A stretch of 64,000 nt of DNA from Pararge aegeria (taxonomy: Eukaryota > Arthropoda > Insecta > Lepidoptera > Nymphalidae), in the NCBI RefSeq assembly GCF_905163445.1, contig NC_053202.1:2976001-3040000 (forward strand), in the 5' to 3' direction. Shown here one piece after another: positions 1 through 12,500 of the stretch; position 1 is the stretch's first letter; each line of letters opens with the position of its first letter. The notes beneath the pieces are model-generated. The model saw only the letters and a program-made list of their open reading frames with translations. It made no database searches and was not told the origin of the DNA. Both the position numbers and the translations under genes were made by a program.

Positions 1-243
1 ATGGTGCGGCCATCTTAGATTAACAATCATATCAACCGATTGACGTCCATTGCTGGACGCAGTTGAAAACCCACAGCATTGGGCCGCTTGTTTCAGATAC
101 CCAACGCGTTGGGGGTTGACCTGCGCTGTGTTTACTGGCACAGGGTCCCAGCACCTTAGGACTCTAACGTCCATCGGTTTTCCGAGATATGTGCCCCGCC
201 CATGGCCATTTTAGCTTCGAGTTTCATTGTACAATGTCGGTAT
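1..243. other. No gene; anonymous repeat-like sequence
   Basis: Contains a short match (atcaaccgattgacgtcca) to the tail near 28,860, seen there in reverse sense. Nothing coding supported. Confidence 0.4.
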
Positions 244-515
244 ATGACGGCCGAGTGGCGCAGTGGGCAGCGACCCTGCTTTCTGAGTCCATGGCCGTGG
301 GTTCGATTCCCACAACTGGAGAGTGTTTGTGTGATGAACATGAATTTTTTTCAGTGTCTGGGTGTTTAGCTGTATATTATAAGTATTTATGTGTATTATT
401 CATAAAAAAATATTCATTAGCTATCTCAGTACCCATAACACAAGCTACGCTTACTTTGGGGCTAGAAGGCGATGTGTGTATTGTCGTAGTATATTTAATT
501 TAATTTAATTTAATA
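244..515 (+). repeat. SINE family A (Metulj-like), near complete
   Basis: tRNA-derived head with A box tggcgcagtgg and B box ggttcgattcc, then body ending in attgtcgtagtatatttaat. The most frequent repeat of the window. Confidence 0.88.
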
Positions 516-844
516 TAAATTAATAAAGTTCAATAATAATCCGAGTACCCCAACTTTAGCGATTTTCTTCTAATACAATACAGTAGCGGGTAAATATCAC
601 AAATGATAGCCACTCGAATAAATTCGTAAGTACACTTAATACCTTTTTGATGGTGACCGCTACTTACAAGTTATTGTTGCTTTGAATTCCTATTTAACAG
701 TAAGTGTCGGCCTCCGTCTAATCCCCGAGATAATCTTATTGATAGATTTTATTTAAGCCTTAAGCCGCTTCAGATAAACCGAAAAGTTTGAGGGGCCGAA
801 TTTATGTTTATTTTAATAAGCTTCACCGCTTTAGGTGATGATAG
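516..844. other. No gene recognised
   Basis: AT-rich spacer; no ORF or repeat family identified. Confidence 0.5.
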
Positions 845-952
845 TGTATATACATAAATACGTAAATACTATTATTATATGCAAATAAATACCTAGACAC
901 TGAAAAACATACAATATGTTCATCACACAAACATTTTTCCAGTTGTCAGACA
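845..952 (-). repeat. SINE family A fragment
   Basis: Middle part only (cactgaaaaacat, cacacaaacatttttccag). Confidence 0.7.
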
Positions 953-1027
953 TAGGGCTCTTAATAAACTATAACATACAAATCATTCTATATTTAAAAA
1001 AAAACGACGTAAATGAATGTAAAAAAA

Positions 1028-1800
1028 ACCTCTCGAGTTCGTATATCGAACCTTTTTTAAAGTCACCAGTAATATTTAAAGCCAGTGGCATTTAAAAATA
1101 TAAATAATAGTTTGCTTTAACAACAAATTATTTTATTTAAAGACCTGATGTAAAAGCTTAAATGTTGTTTCTTGTATTTTCACAGCTTAGTGTAAAATAC
1201 ATTTTGTATAAAATGAAATAATTTCCTGTTAAAGAATACTTTTATATATATGATATTTAATATTGTACTCCCGCCCGTTTTTAATGCTTTTCTAGGTCAT
1301 TCTCTTCTCTTCTCTTCTCCTGTCTTCTGTTCTAGTCTTTTGTACTCTTTCTATTTAATTCTGTTCTATTATGTTCTCTTCTATTTGATTTTATTTTAAT
1401 ATGTTCTGTCCTATTATATTTTATTCCATTCTAATCTGTTCTTTTCTGTTCTGTTCCGTACTGTTGTCTTTCATTATGTGCTGTTTCATTGATATTCTAT
1501 TTGTTTCTGTTCTGTTGTGTTCCTTTCTCTTCTGTTCCATTATTATTTGTTCTATTGACATTCTATTCTATTCTGTTCTCTTGTCTTCTCTCCTCTTCTC
1601 TTCTCTTCTGTTCTATTCTATTGTATTCTTTCTATTACATTCTACTATATTCTTTTTTTTTGCTTTTATTCTATTCTTATCTGTTATTTTCTGTTCTGTT
1701 TCATTAATATTCTATTTTGTTCTGTTCTGTTCTTATATAAGACTTAAAATATCACTGGTTACATTAAAAAAGGTTGGATAAACGACCTAGAGAACGGAGG
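1028..1800. mobile_element. Non-autonomous DNA element with about 55-bp imperfect terminal inverted repeats
   Basis: Left end (cctctcgagttcgtatatcg) and the reverse complement of the right end (cctccgttctctaggtcgtt) pair over about 55 bases, including aaccttttttaa. The interior holds a long pyrimidine tract. No target duplication evident. Confidence 0.6.
1292..1735 (+). repeat. Degenerate ttctg/ttcta pyrimidine tract
   Basis: About 440 bases of near-pure C/T with a drifting five-base period. ORFs through it are low-complexity artefacts. Confidence 0.8.
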
Positions 1801-2139
1801 TTTTCTTAACATAAATATAAATTAAAACGGCCGTACGTCATCTGAAACACCTTTACGATGCTTGAGATTACGCAACAAATCCATTGTGTGTCCATCATTG
1901 TGTTCCCCCGTAAGCACTCAACTGTGATTTAATAAGATATACCTACTTGAGTGCTATTCAAGGTTTTTATAAGGGATTCGGGTATTAAGGAATTCTTTAT
2001 GCAGACGTTTTGACCACAGACTCAAATTGGATATAAGAAGTTCATTGAAACGGACTTTAATAACAATTTTGGAATCGTTCGTTGGTAATTAATCTACTAT
2101 TGGCTCAGTGGTAGGAAAGCAGTTCTAGTAGGTTTTATT
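1801..2139. other. No gene recognised
   Basis: Nothing coding and no known repeat identified. Confidence 0.45.
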
Positions 2140-2640
2140 AGGTGGAGATTTTTGCAGAAGAGATCGTACGGGGAAGTACTTCTTCTTCTCTCTCTGGGCT
2201 TGTCTCCGATCTTGGTTGGCCGGAACCTCCCTTTGTATGTAGAGCTCCGAGCTCGCTCGGGAAGCTTAGCAGGCCGCCCAGGTCGCCAAATACTTTAGGG
2301 AGTGATACTGGGGAGCTAAGCTATGCTGCGCGTTGTTATGCTACTCCTCTACTTCGGAGCAGTACGTGAATCGGTGTTTCATCTGCCTCCATGCATGCCC
2401 TGGTTATACCTAAAATGAGAAGGTGTTTGTTTAGTGAGAAATGCCCTGTTATCATGCTTACTACCGTCCTTAGTTTTTTCCGACTTAGTTTTAGTAGTTT
2501 GGTTGTAAGTCGTGTGTCTAGGTTTGGAAAGACCTCCTTTGTATGTTTACACTGATTTCCGTTAATACATAGCACTGAGTGGGAAGTACTATCGCCATGT
2601 TTATTTCTGCCGCTCAGTAGCATTGCTGTGTTCAGTATGG
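2140..2640 (-). mobile_element. LINE remnant, RNase H / C-terminal end
   Basis: Minus-strand translation shows ITGHFSLNKHLLILGI and ACMEADETPIHVLL, the conserved end of the RNase H-bearing LINE ORF2 (R1/jockey-like). Broken elsewhere. Confidence 0.7.
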
Positions 2641-2848
2641 AGGACGCGGTTGCCGGTGTAATTACTGGCTCATGTGGCTGAACATAGCTCAGTGGGTAGA
2701 ACTTAGTTACTTATTTAGGAAATGCGTTGTTCGTCGTTACTCAAAACATATTAAGTGCTGCTAAATGGGGTTTTAATGAACTTAAATTATTAATAATATT
2801 ATGACTATGTACTGAAGAAAAAATATATTTGAAATAAAACGAAAACGA

Positions 2849-2990
2849 ATTAGTTTGGCCATCCAAAGGGACAATGCTGCCAGCATCTTGGGAACTGTGC
2901 CTCGCTGCGGTGGTTTCGAGGACGTTTTAGATTTTATTTAGTTTTTAAATAGTTTATTTTAGGTTATATTTATAATTTTTGAAATAAATA
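2849..2990 (+). mobile_element. LINE 3' end fragment
   Basis: Encodes QRDNAASILGTVPRCGGFED followed by a stop; same family as 41,030-41,400 on the other strand. Confidence 0.65.
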
Positions 2991-3208
2991 AATTAATAAA
3001 TATACCACGACAACACACACATCGCCATCTAGCCCCAATGTAAGCGTAGCTTGTGTTATGGTTACTAAGTTGAATGATGACATTTTAATGAAAAATATGC
3101 ATAAATTCTTATAATATACATATAAACACCAAGCCGTTTTCCAGTTGTGGGACCCGAACCCACGCCCTTGGACTCAGAAAGTAGGATCACTGCGCCAATA
3201 GGCCGACA
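2985..3208 (-). repeat. SINE family A
   Basis: Reverse copy, diverged B box; tail cacacatcgccatctag at the left. Confidence 0.75.
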
Positions 3209-3324
3209 AATGTTACTTTTGACCTGACCATATATCTGACTAAAAGGTTGTTGCTTTACACGGTTTAGTAAAGTTGACTCGATAGAATAAATTCCCAATC
3301 CCAGTTGATAGTTCTTCGGAGTCA

Positions 3325-3625
3325 CTTTCGGGGGGCCGAGTTCGATTCCCAGCAACTCCGACTTTTCTAAGTTATGTGCGTTTTAAGCAATTCACATATC
3401 ACTTGCTTCAACGGTGAAGGAAAACATCGTGGGGAAACCGGCATGTCTGAGAGTTGTACATAATGTTCTCAAAGGTGTGTGGCGTCTACCAAACCGCACT
3501 GGGTCAGCTTGGTGGACTACGGCCTTAACCCCTTCTCATTGTGGGAGGAGCTCAGTGCCATGTAGTGGACCGGTGATGGGACCCCTATACCTCAGGGTGA
3601 TGGGCACAAGAGGTGTTTCTCTGGT
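3325..3625 (+). repeat. SINE family B (gatgat-tailed)
   Basis: tRNA-like head gagttcgattcccagc, then gtgaaggaaaacatcgtg and ccccttctcattgtggg. Common family in the window. Confidence 0.7.
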
Positions 3626-3679
3626 TATGGTGATGGTATTATTACTTACCATCGGGTGGGCCATCTGTTTCCAATCCTT

Positions 3680-3830
3680 AGTTATTTACATTATACTAGC
3701 AAACCCCAGCGCCATCTGTCGGGCTGATTTGTGAATCTAAACCATCCAGGGTGCCACCCAAACGCATACCAAAAAATTCATTCAAATCGGTCCAGCCGTT
3801 TAGGAGGAGTTAAGTGACATAAACACGCAC
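3680..3830 (+). repeat. Interspersed repeat (ccccagcgccatctg family)
   Basis: Also at 40,095-40,215 and 45,490-45,610; shared stretch aaatcggtccagccgtttag. Confidence 0.65.
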
Positions 3831-3857
3831 ACAAGAAATATATATATAAAGATGTAT

Positions 3858-4127
3858 AAATAAATAAAATTTATAAATGTATTACGACAACGCACACATC
3901 GGCATCTAGCCCCAAAGTAAGCGTAGCTTGTGTTATGGGTACTAAGATGACTGATGAATATTTTTATGAATAATATAGATAAATACTTGGAATAAACATA
4001 TAAACACCCAGACACTGAAAAACATTCATGTTCATCACACAAACATTTCCCAGTTGTGGGAATCGAACCCACGGCCTTGGACTCAGAAAGCAGGGACGCT
4101 GCAAACTGCGCCAATCGGCCGTCAAAT
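3858..4127 (-). repeat. SINE family A, complete
   Basis: Reverse copy with head gcgccaatcggccgtcaaat at the right. Confidence 0.85.
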
Positions 4128-4417
4128 ATATATAAAGATAAATTATAAATGCGTGGTTGTTTATTTGTTTGTTTGTCATTCCTTTACGCCCTAACTAAGC
4201 AACAAATTAACTTGAATTTTTGCATATAGTTATTATAAAAGACGGGGTAGTAACATAGGCTACTTTTGTCTCAGGAAAACAATAAAATGTATGTTATTTG
4301 TTAAAAAGCGCAATAAACGCGGAATTTATTTTTTTAGCCACGATTTTAAACAAATAAGAATACTATTTGACGCATTTTAAACACTATTGCCTCTTCGTAT
4401 TACTTTAACATTTATTT

Positions 4418-4672
4418 AAATTAAATAAAAATAAATATAAATAAATATACTGCGACAACACAGATCGCCATAAGTAGCTCGTGTTATGGGTACGAAGATG
4501 ACTGATGAATATCTTTTGTGAATAATAAACATAAATACTTATACAGATAAACACCCAGACACTGAAAAACATTCATGTTTATCACACAAACATTTTCCAG
4601 TTGTGGAAAAAGAACCCAAAGCGTTGAACTCAGAAAGCCGGTCGCTGCCCACTGCGCCAACCGGCCGTCAAA
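4418..4672 (-). repeat. SINE family A
   Basis: Reverse copy with mutated B box (cccaaagcgttgaactc). Confidence 0.8.
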
Positions 4673-5035
4673 TTACACTTTTCCACATATTATATTTTCC
4701 CACAAAGGCTTTAAAAGGCCCGATCAATTACCTAGTAGGTACGGTGGGAGGGTGAAGGCACTCCAAAAGGGGAGCCGAAAAGAAGGCAAATGATCAAAGA
4801 GAGAATTTTTCATACGATATAATAACTGCTATTACAAAATTGGATTTGCCTGGCACTGATATACTGGTCTATCTGTGGGGATATGTACGGTTATTTCTCG
4901 ATGAGTTGTGCTTAGAAAGTTTATATAGATGTGCTTCTAAATTAAATTTGTGAAAATTTATTTATATATTCATTAATTTATAACTGTGCGTTACAGTCGT
5001 TATAAGACTGATATAAATGCATATACTAATTTCGG
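4673..5035. other. No gene recognised
   Basis: AT-rich; nothing identified. Confidence 0.45.
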
Positions 5036-5039
5036 CATC

Positions 5040-5150
5040 GACACTTGGAGAGCCGTAGCTAAGTGGTCAAAGCGCTCAGGCCGTGATTGCCATAGATTCG
5101 CAGGTTCAAATCCTGTCGGTTCCGACATTTTTTTTATATGCATTTTAAAT
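5040..5150 (+). repeat. SINE family C (tRNA-headed)
   Basis: gagccgtagctaagtgg (A box) and caggttcaaatcctgtcgg (B box). Repeats at 6,345, 14,000, 46,940 and 55,600 show it is a SINE, not a tRNA gene. Confidence 0.7.
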
Positions 5151-5196
5151 GTATAAAGTAATCTCATCACTATTTAATCATTCAGAAGTGCTAATG

Positions 5197-5230
<34 letters not shown>
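5197..5230. repeat. (TA)n microsatellite
   Basis: About 34 bases of alternating T and A. Confidence 0.9.
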
Positions 5231-5233
<3 letters not shown>

Positions 5234-5473
5234 TTAATTTATTGAGACATTTAGATGCACAAGTTATTTTATATTTAATATCTCGCCAAACTGGACGGCC
5301 AGTTTGATGGCGATTCCGCGCACTTATCCTAGACAATATCAAACAAGAACAACTGAGAAGAATATATAAACTGTATGCACTATATGCTATTATGTTATTT
5401 TTTAGAACCCGGAACCGGAAAGTCAGTTAAAAAAAAAAGAGTAAATTAAATTAATGCTGTAAGATTCTCTCTC

Positions 5474-5516
5474 GGTTCAAGTGTGCGTTACTTGTCATGT
5501 AACGCACACTTGAACC
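5474..5516. repeat. Perfect 18-bp hairpin
   Basis: ggttcaagtgtgcgttac and its exact reverse complement around a 7-base loop. Confidence 0.85.
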
Positions 5517-5519
5517 AAG

Positions 5520-6300
5520 GAAGTTCCTCTTTTGCGTGTTAGCTTCCATAGTTCCAACCAAGTTAGCTCTTGACTGCATTCTCACTAGTGGTAAGTGATG
5601 ATGCAATCCTAGATAGTATCGGGCTAACCTACTGACCAGACAAGCAAATAATTGGAAATTATAAATTCCCAAACTGAAGAAAGTGCCACTTCTGCTCGCT
5701 TGCTCCTTACCATTTTTGCGTGTTAGTTCCCATAGCTCCGACCACCTTATTAAAATACCCTTGCTGATAAACATAAAGACAGGGCGAGACATCCTTCATA
5801 TATGTGTAAAATATAAACGTACAAGCGGATTTCTTAAGATTGTCGACGTACCCCTCGACATTGTAGGCGGAGCCGGGATATCACTGCATCATAAGATGAT
5901 GGAGCGAGGAGGCTAGGACAACGTGGAGAAGGAATTCGGATACATTTAATAAAAAGAAAAACTTATTGGTTTGCAATCTTTATCAGGCAGAATACAGTTG
6001 TCACCACCCCTTCTCGTCCCGCGGGTCTCGTACGAGGCGACTAAGGGAATATAACGAAGAATAGACGGCAGCTTCCTTCGTGCTACTACTACCATGTACT
6101 ACTGCCCAGTTAGGAGAGGCCTTTAGTCCAGCAGTGGACTATAATAGGCTATCGATGGTAGCGGGATAGACAACCTTGTTTCTAGAGTGCTATTTGATAG
6201 GAGGGCAAAGTCGTAGTCGGCTAAACTATGCAATTAAACGAATAGATTTCACTTGTATACACTTACTCCCTTCTACTGTGGCCACCAACCGGCGCGGTAA
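5520..6300. other. No gene; mixed repeat remnants
   Basis: 5,560-5,690 resembles the tail of SINE family D in reverse; 6,000-6,170 holds ctcgtacgaggcgactaagg, shared with 34,395-34,430. Nothing coding. Confidence 0.5.
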
Positions 6301-6344
6301 CTCTCCCGTTAGAGGAGGCCTTTACAGTCGCTAAAAGATCGATG

Positions 6345-6470
6345 TTAAAGGCATATACTAATTTCGGCATCGACGGTAGGAGAGCCGTAGCTTAATTTGA
6401 CAAAGCGCTCAGGCCACGATTGCCAGAGAGTCGCAGATTCAAATTTTTATATGCATTTTAAATTTATTAA
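6345..6470 (+). repeat. SINE family C
   Basis: Head gagccgtagcttaatttgac, damaged B box. Confidence 0.65.
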
Positions 6471-6589
6471 ATCCAACAGTGAATTTTATAGGGTGATGAC
6501 ATATAAGTTTTCTGTAAATTTAATTTCATGAATTCCATGTAAATTTTAAGTAGTATTGAAGCTTTTTGTATGCAGTGCTTTTGTGCATG

Positions 6590-6795
6590 TATGAAGTGCA
6601 CGCCACTGCTTGCTTGAACGTCGAAGGGAATCATCGTGAGGAAATCTGCATGCTTGAGAGTTCTCCATAATGTTTATAAAGGCGTGGTAAGTCCACTAAT
6701 CCACACTGGGCCAGCGACTTACACCCTTCTCACTGTGGGAGAAGACCCGTGCTCTGTAGTGGGCCCGTAATGGGTTGATATGACGATGATCATCA
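6590..6795 (+). repeat. SINE family B
   Basis: cttgaacgtcgaagggaatc to gatgatcatcatgatgatc. Confidence 0.7.
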
Positions 6796-6799
6796 TGAT

Positions 6800-7384
6800 G
6801 ATCAGTTGGTCCGTCTTTTACTATAAAAAAAAATATATAAAGTCCTGTCCCATAGTAAGCAACGACCCGTCGCGTCGTCACATCACAGAGTGTATATTTT
6901 ATACAAACCCGCGGCAAATATAATAAAAGCTTCTGAGTGAAGCTATTCCATATTCCACATACGTTTTCATTTCGCCGCCTCCCGCTACGTATGACAAACC
7001 AGTCGGTAGCTACGTTATACGTTATACGTTTTCCTTCATAGTTAATTTCATTCTTAATAGAATATTCTGGTCTAGAGATATGCAGCATATGCTAACATTT
7101 TGATATCGATTATTTAACGAGAGAGGGATCTTTCTTATTTTCTCCCATCTTGTACGTCTTCTTGAAGTTTGTAGTAGTTAATAATATAACGTGGCAGGCA
7201 GTCGCTAAAGAGTGTATGCAAAAGAGCGTTTGTTTGTCCTTGCTTCACGCCTTAACGAAGCAAGGTTTCCACTTGAGGTTTCAAAAGTGCTTAAAGGTTT
7301 AGCTTACTTGAAGTAAATCCCTACTATATATATATATATATATATATCGCAGACGAAGTCGCGGGCAAGGTCTGCGAAAGGACA
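6800..7384. other. No gene recognised
   Basis: Contains (TA)n at about 7,322-7,346; nothing else identified. Confidence 0.45.
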
Positions 7385-7735
7385 TACCAATGCATACGTT
7401 TAAAGAATGTGTTACAACACATTTATTACAGCGAGGTTATTATACAATTGATGAATTTCTTAATGACAAGTTTGCTTGGAAGCATCCGGCTCCGCTTTCA
7501 TCACTAACAAGATAGAAAAATGAATTTTAAAATGTAAATTGTTGATATTGGAAAAGAGCAACTGCTGAGTTTCTTGCCGGCTTCTTCTCGGTAGAATCTG
7601 CCTTCCGAACCGGTGGTAGAGTGTAGTGAACACACAGACAGATTTGACGTTTCAAAAGTGCTTATATTAGACCTACTCGAAATAAATGAATTTTGAGTAG
7701 GCCTACTCGAAATAAAGGAATTTTGAATTATGAAT
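7385..7735 (+). mobile_element. LINE 3' end (family J1)
   Basis: Encodes MHTFKECVTTHLLQRGYYTI and DEFLNDKFAWKHP to a stop, then trailer tttcttgccggcttcttctc and taggcctactcgaaataaa. 5'-truncated. Confidence 0.75.
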
Positions 7736-8049
7736 TTTTGTTACAGGCACATTAGGCTTACCACCGACGCCTAAAATCTAGATAAATGGTTGCTTAGTTA
7801 CCATTTCTTTAGGATTTTATACGGTTACTATAGTATAGGAGCTAACAACGTTTTCGAGAAGGAATTTTAGGTCAGCTGGTTTTTTGATATGTCGTCCTTC
7901 TTGCACTTTCGGTTAGAGTGTGGGCTATCTGGCTGGCGGTAGCGGTCGCGTTCATTAGTGCGCATCCTACCTGGCCAGGTTATAGTTCTGGGTTTAGTTT
8001 GTCACTACTTAGTTTCTGAAATATCTTGATACGACAGTCAGTGAATAAT

Positions 8050-8235
8050 AATAAATAAATAAAGAAGAAGCTTTTAGAAGCTTTCGCTTGGTTGTTGGAT
8101 CAAGGGTCGGATACAGAAGGCAGTAGTCCTTGAAACGGCGCGTATTGTGAGGAGGTTCCTCACTCTGGAGCCCTGACCGCCGGTTGCTTGGACTTAAAAG
8201 CCCCGCAAGCGGAGGGTGGATGTTTTTTTTTTTAC
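8050..8235 (+). mobile_element. LINE 3' end (R1-like)
   Basis: gaggttcctcactctggagc to gagggtggatg and a T run, a trailer typical of R1-like LINEs in insects. Confidence 0.5.
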
Positions 8236-8317
8236 AAATTTTTAATAGTGTTTTTTATTTTATTTTTAAGCATTGTTAGGAATTAAAAAAAAATGAAAAA
8301 GAATAAATGATAGAGAT

Positions 8318-8836
8318 ATAATAAATATACTACGACAATACACACATCTCCATCTACGCCCAAAGTAAGAATAGCTTGTGTTATGAGTACTAAGATGACT
8401 GATGAATAATTTTGTGAATATACATATAAACACCCAGACACTGAAAAACTTATAATTACCCATTGAACTGCGAGGTACCGAAATAATCTGCATCGTTACG
8501 TTGCTGAAATACCATCAACACGTACAAAGCGTTTTGCTTCTTCCTTTCTGATCCGCACCGCAAAGGCCTAGAATGCCCTCCCATCTTCCGTCTTCCCCGA
8601 TAACTATAATCTGGGTACCTTCAAATCAAGAGTGAATAGGCATCTTCTAGGCAAGCGCGCTCCATCTTAGGCTGCATCATTACTTACCATCAGGTGTGAT
8701 TGCAGTCGAACACTTGTCTATATATTAAAAAAAAAAAAAATGCTCATTAAACAAACTTTTTCCAGTTGTGGGAATCTAACCCACGGCCTTGGGCTCAGAA
8801 AGCAGGGTCGCTGAAAACTGCGTCAATCGGCCGTCA
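8318..8836 (-). repeat. SINE family A split by a LINE 3' end
   Basis: Reverse SINE halves at 8,318-8,448 and 8,739-8,836. The gap holds a plus-strand LINE end (8,450-8,738: caaatcaagagtgaataggc, then an A run), also seen at 19,890-20,275. Confidence 0.75.
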
Positions 8837-9280
8837 ATAAAATAACACTGCGCTTTTATACTATAGTTAATAATACACTTTTACTCTGTTCTCTTGTTAT
8901 TTAAAAAATACAATAACATCGGTGGGGATTTTTTTTTCTCGTAGCGGTAGCTTTGATCGAAAATCACTTTCATAAATTAGACATGTTACACACCAAAACC
9001 GATCCGATTTCCAAACTAAGTGCACTTACCGTGTTTTCGTATTTAGCCGCGCCATTGACTTCGAGATGTTGATTATGTAAATAGCAAAAATAAACTTTAT
9101 CCAAATAGATTTAAAGTTTATTTTAAATGGACAGGATTATTGTAGGGAGCCAGTGTTTTCGAGAGGTTACCTATTTATTGTGTTATGGTATTAGGGTTGT
9201 CAATTTAACTTTACGTTAATTATTTTAGTCGAAAACAAAAAAATCATTTCATAATTAATTTTGTGAATTCAAAATGCACT
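8837..9280. other. No gene recognised
   Basis: No ORF or family identified. Confidence 0.45.
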
Positions 9281-9509
9281 AGCGGACCCGCGCGACTTCG
9301 TCCGCGAATCAGCCGACTTGAAAAAATATTCGTATGTTTATTTATTTATTCCCATCTTACATTTTTGTCATTACAGAAAAAAGTTATCCTAATACGACAA
9401 TGCAGCATGTTCTGTAAATTTTAATAATATATATAACTATAGTGTATATGATAAAATCCAAATCGCTATATTTGTGAGTTCACTCAGAGTGCAATAAAAA
9501 AAATCCGTC
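9281..9509 (+). repeat. Interspersed repeat (actagcggacccgcgcgac), 5' part
   Basis: Start shared with 36,140; the other part appears to resume after the LINE near 13,870. Confidence 0.55.
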
Positions 9510-12500
9510 TTCTCGGCTATCACATCGAGGGTACGGAGTGCGCGCGTCAGTGGCGCCTCCTTCAGTAGCTTGGTGCGGATGTTATGTTTTTGGGGTGTAG
9601 TGTTGTGTCAGCGTCAACGTCTGCAAGCCGACCTTCTAGTTGAGGGAGTAGATTGTATGGTTAAATTCGCTAGCACTTCACAAACTCTCGCCAGTGGCTC
9701 CTAGTAGCTGTTGTACACTCAGCAGCCACACCCTGGTAAACCACGTCGGCTCGTGGGCTAAACCTGGTTGAGGGGGCCTTATGCGCTTGCGCTAGGTCAA
9801 TCAGCGGTTACCTCCCGCAACTTGTGTACAAAGACTAACTCGGCGTGAAAGGCAAGCCACAGCTGATAAGCAACGGATTTTGGCGGACACGGCGAGTTAG
9901 CAAGGCCTGGTGGAAGGCTAAGGGCGGCGTTAGAGGTCAAGGAGAACGCCGGCCAGACACAGCATCCAAACCTTTCTCCGATTGTAGCGGTCTTCCGTTC
10001 CATCGGATACAGAAAGGTTGGGACGAGAGAGTGCATTTGTTTAAGCGCGAAAGCCTATGCACTTTAATATATCCTGCGCAAATGACTCGTATCTAGCTTA
10101 TAGGATTCCGTTGTGTTTTTATTAAGTCCTGTGGCGATGGGCAGAGGCAAAGAGGTCTGGTGGTTGATGCAAACTGGGCTTTGGCTAATGTCTGCACACA
10201 GGCGGTCCAGGGAGAGTGGTCGTTTCTTACTGCATTGGGTTGACAGTGTGGATTCGGCAGCACCCAGGATGACGAAGCAGCCCTGTTTAGGGAGGCACTG
10301 CTTCCCTCGCTCAGCCGGGGAGGGGACTAGAAAAGGTGTCTCAAAAAAATGCTTAACCCGCTCATATTTTAGAGGTAGTAACCACGGCTGCCTCTGCATC
10401 ACACAACTCGTGGTCGAAAACGTCACAAAAAATGTAAAAATAACGCCATAAAATATCAAACTATGACTTTTGGTGCGTGGAATATTCGAACCCTCCTTGA
10501 TCGTGACAATAACATGTGCCCTGAACGTAAGTCTGCCATAGTTGCTAGAGAACTCAAACGCTACAACGTCGATATTGCTGCTCTTAGCGAAACACACTTG
10601 GCTGACGAGGGGAAACTTGTGGAGCATGGGGGTGGATATACTTTCTTTTGGAAAGGAACCCCCGTATCGGAACCCAGGAGATCTGGTGTTGGTTTTGCGA
10701 TCAAAAATAGCCTGTTCTGCAAGTTGGAGGAATGTCCCGTTCATATTTCGGATCGAATAACTACACTGCGCCTACATTTAGCCAATGACAATTTTCTTAA
10801 CTTGATTAGCGTCTATGCGCCAACAATGGATAAGGATGATAACGTTAAAGACAAGTTCTATGAAGAAGTTAAGCAAGCGCTCTCTAAGATTCGCCTCAGA
10901 GAGCAGATTTTGCTTTTGGGTGACTTCAACGCTAGAGTCGGTAGAGACTATGAAGCCTGGCCAAAAGTTCTAGGACGGCATGGTATTGGCAATATCAACA
11001 GTAATGGTCAGCTTTTACTGTCTCTTTGTGCCCAATTTGAACTGGCTATTACCAATACAATGTTTAGGCTCCCGGCAAAATACAAAACCACCTGGATGCA
11101 CCCTAGGTCGAAGCATTGGCATCTATTGGACTACGCGATAGTAAGACAAAGAAATCTTTCCCAAGTCAATATTACTCGTGTCATGCGTGGTGCCAACTGC
11201 TGGAGTGATCATAGGCTGGTCATTATAAAAATGAGACTTCGTTTACGCGCTCCTCATAGAAATCAAGGAGTAAAGACGAAGCGAATTAATGTGGATTATT
11301 TACAAATTCTTGACTCTAGAAACGCTTTTGTTCATGAAGTTAACGAAACAGTACAAGCTTTAGACCTTGAGGGGGGGGATTATCTAACTAACTGGCGAAA
11401 AGTTACAGATGGTTTAATCAGCGCCTCCTCAAAGACACTGGGTTTTGTATCTAGTGTTCAAGAAGACTGGTTTGATGAGAATGACGAAATTATTACCGAA
11501 GCAATCAAAAAACATCGAAGTGTTTTGCGACGTCTTCTTAATGACCAGGCCGATAAAATTAAGCGTAGTAATACTGAGCTGCGTAAGTACGTACGTGAAG
11601 CAAAAGATAAATGGTGGCAAAATAAGGCTAATTACATTCAGTGCCTTAAGGAGTCGAACCAAATGGGTAAATTTTATTGTGAGATTCGTAAGTTAGTTGG
11701 TATAACCAGGTATTGTAGCGTGCCACTAAGATCGCATGATGGCACCAAGTTACTGACAAGCAAACAAGATATGCTTAATCGTTGGAGTGAGCATTATCAT
11801 AACTTATTAAGCATAGATCGGCGTGCGGATTTAGAATATATTCGTTTAATGACGGCATTACCTACCGAATGGGAACTCGATAAGCCTTTGCTACTGCAGG
11901 AAGTCGTAGATGCTATTAAACAGCAACCGAATAAAAAAGCCGTTGGCATTGATGGAGTACCTGGGGAGTTGCTTAAGTATGGAGGTGAGGCTTTACAATA
12001 TGCCGTATGGAAGTTATTTTTGCAAATGTGGAACGAAGAGCGTGTTCCTGCGGAATTTCGTATCTCATCCATCCACTCTCTTTATAAGAACAAGGGAGAC
12101 CGCTCTGATTGCAATTCCTACAGAGGCATATCCCTTCTCACCGCTCCAGGGAAAGTGTTTGCGAGGATTCTGCTCAATCGCTTGTTGTGCTTATCGGAAA
12201 ATGTCCTGCCAGAAACACAGTTTGGATTTCGACCGAAACGAGGCACATGTGATGCTATATTTTCTATACGTCAACTTAAAGAGAAAAGCAGAGAGCAAGG
12301 ACAACCTTTATACCTCTGTTTCGTTGACTTAGAAAAAGCCTTTGACAGCGTGCCTCGTGAAGCTCTGTGGCTGGTACTGACGAAGCTTGGATGCACAGAT
12401 AAGTTTGTGAGATTGGTCCGACTCTTGCACGATGATATGCAATGCTGTATTACTGTAGAGGGTGTACAGTCAATTTTCTTTCCTGTCAACTGTGGCGTTA

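Noticed and set aside
244..320. tRNA-like sequence with A and B boxes, repeated many times
   Set aside because: Found at more than fifteen places with the same non-tRNA body; these are SINE heads, not tRNA genes.
1401..1781. 126-codon open frame rich in Phe, Leu, Ser
   Set aside because: Direct product of the C/T-rich tract; no protein signature.
10113..10451. 112-codon frame just before the LINE ORF
   Set aside because: No motif, and overlapped by a longer antisense frame; treated as LINE leader.
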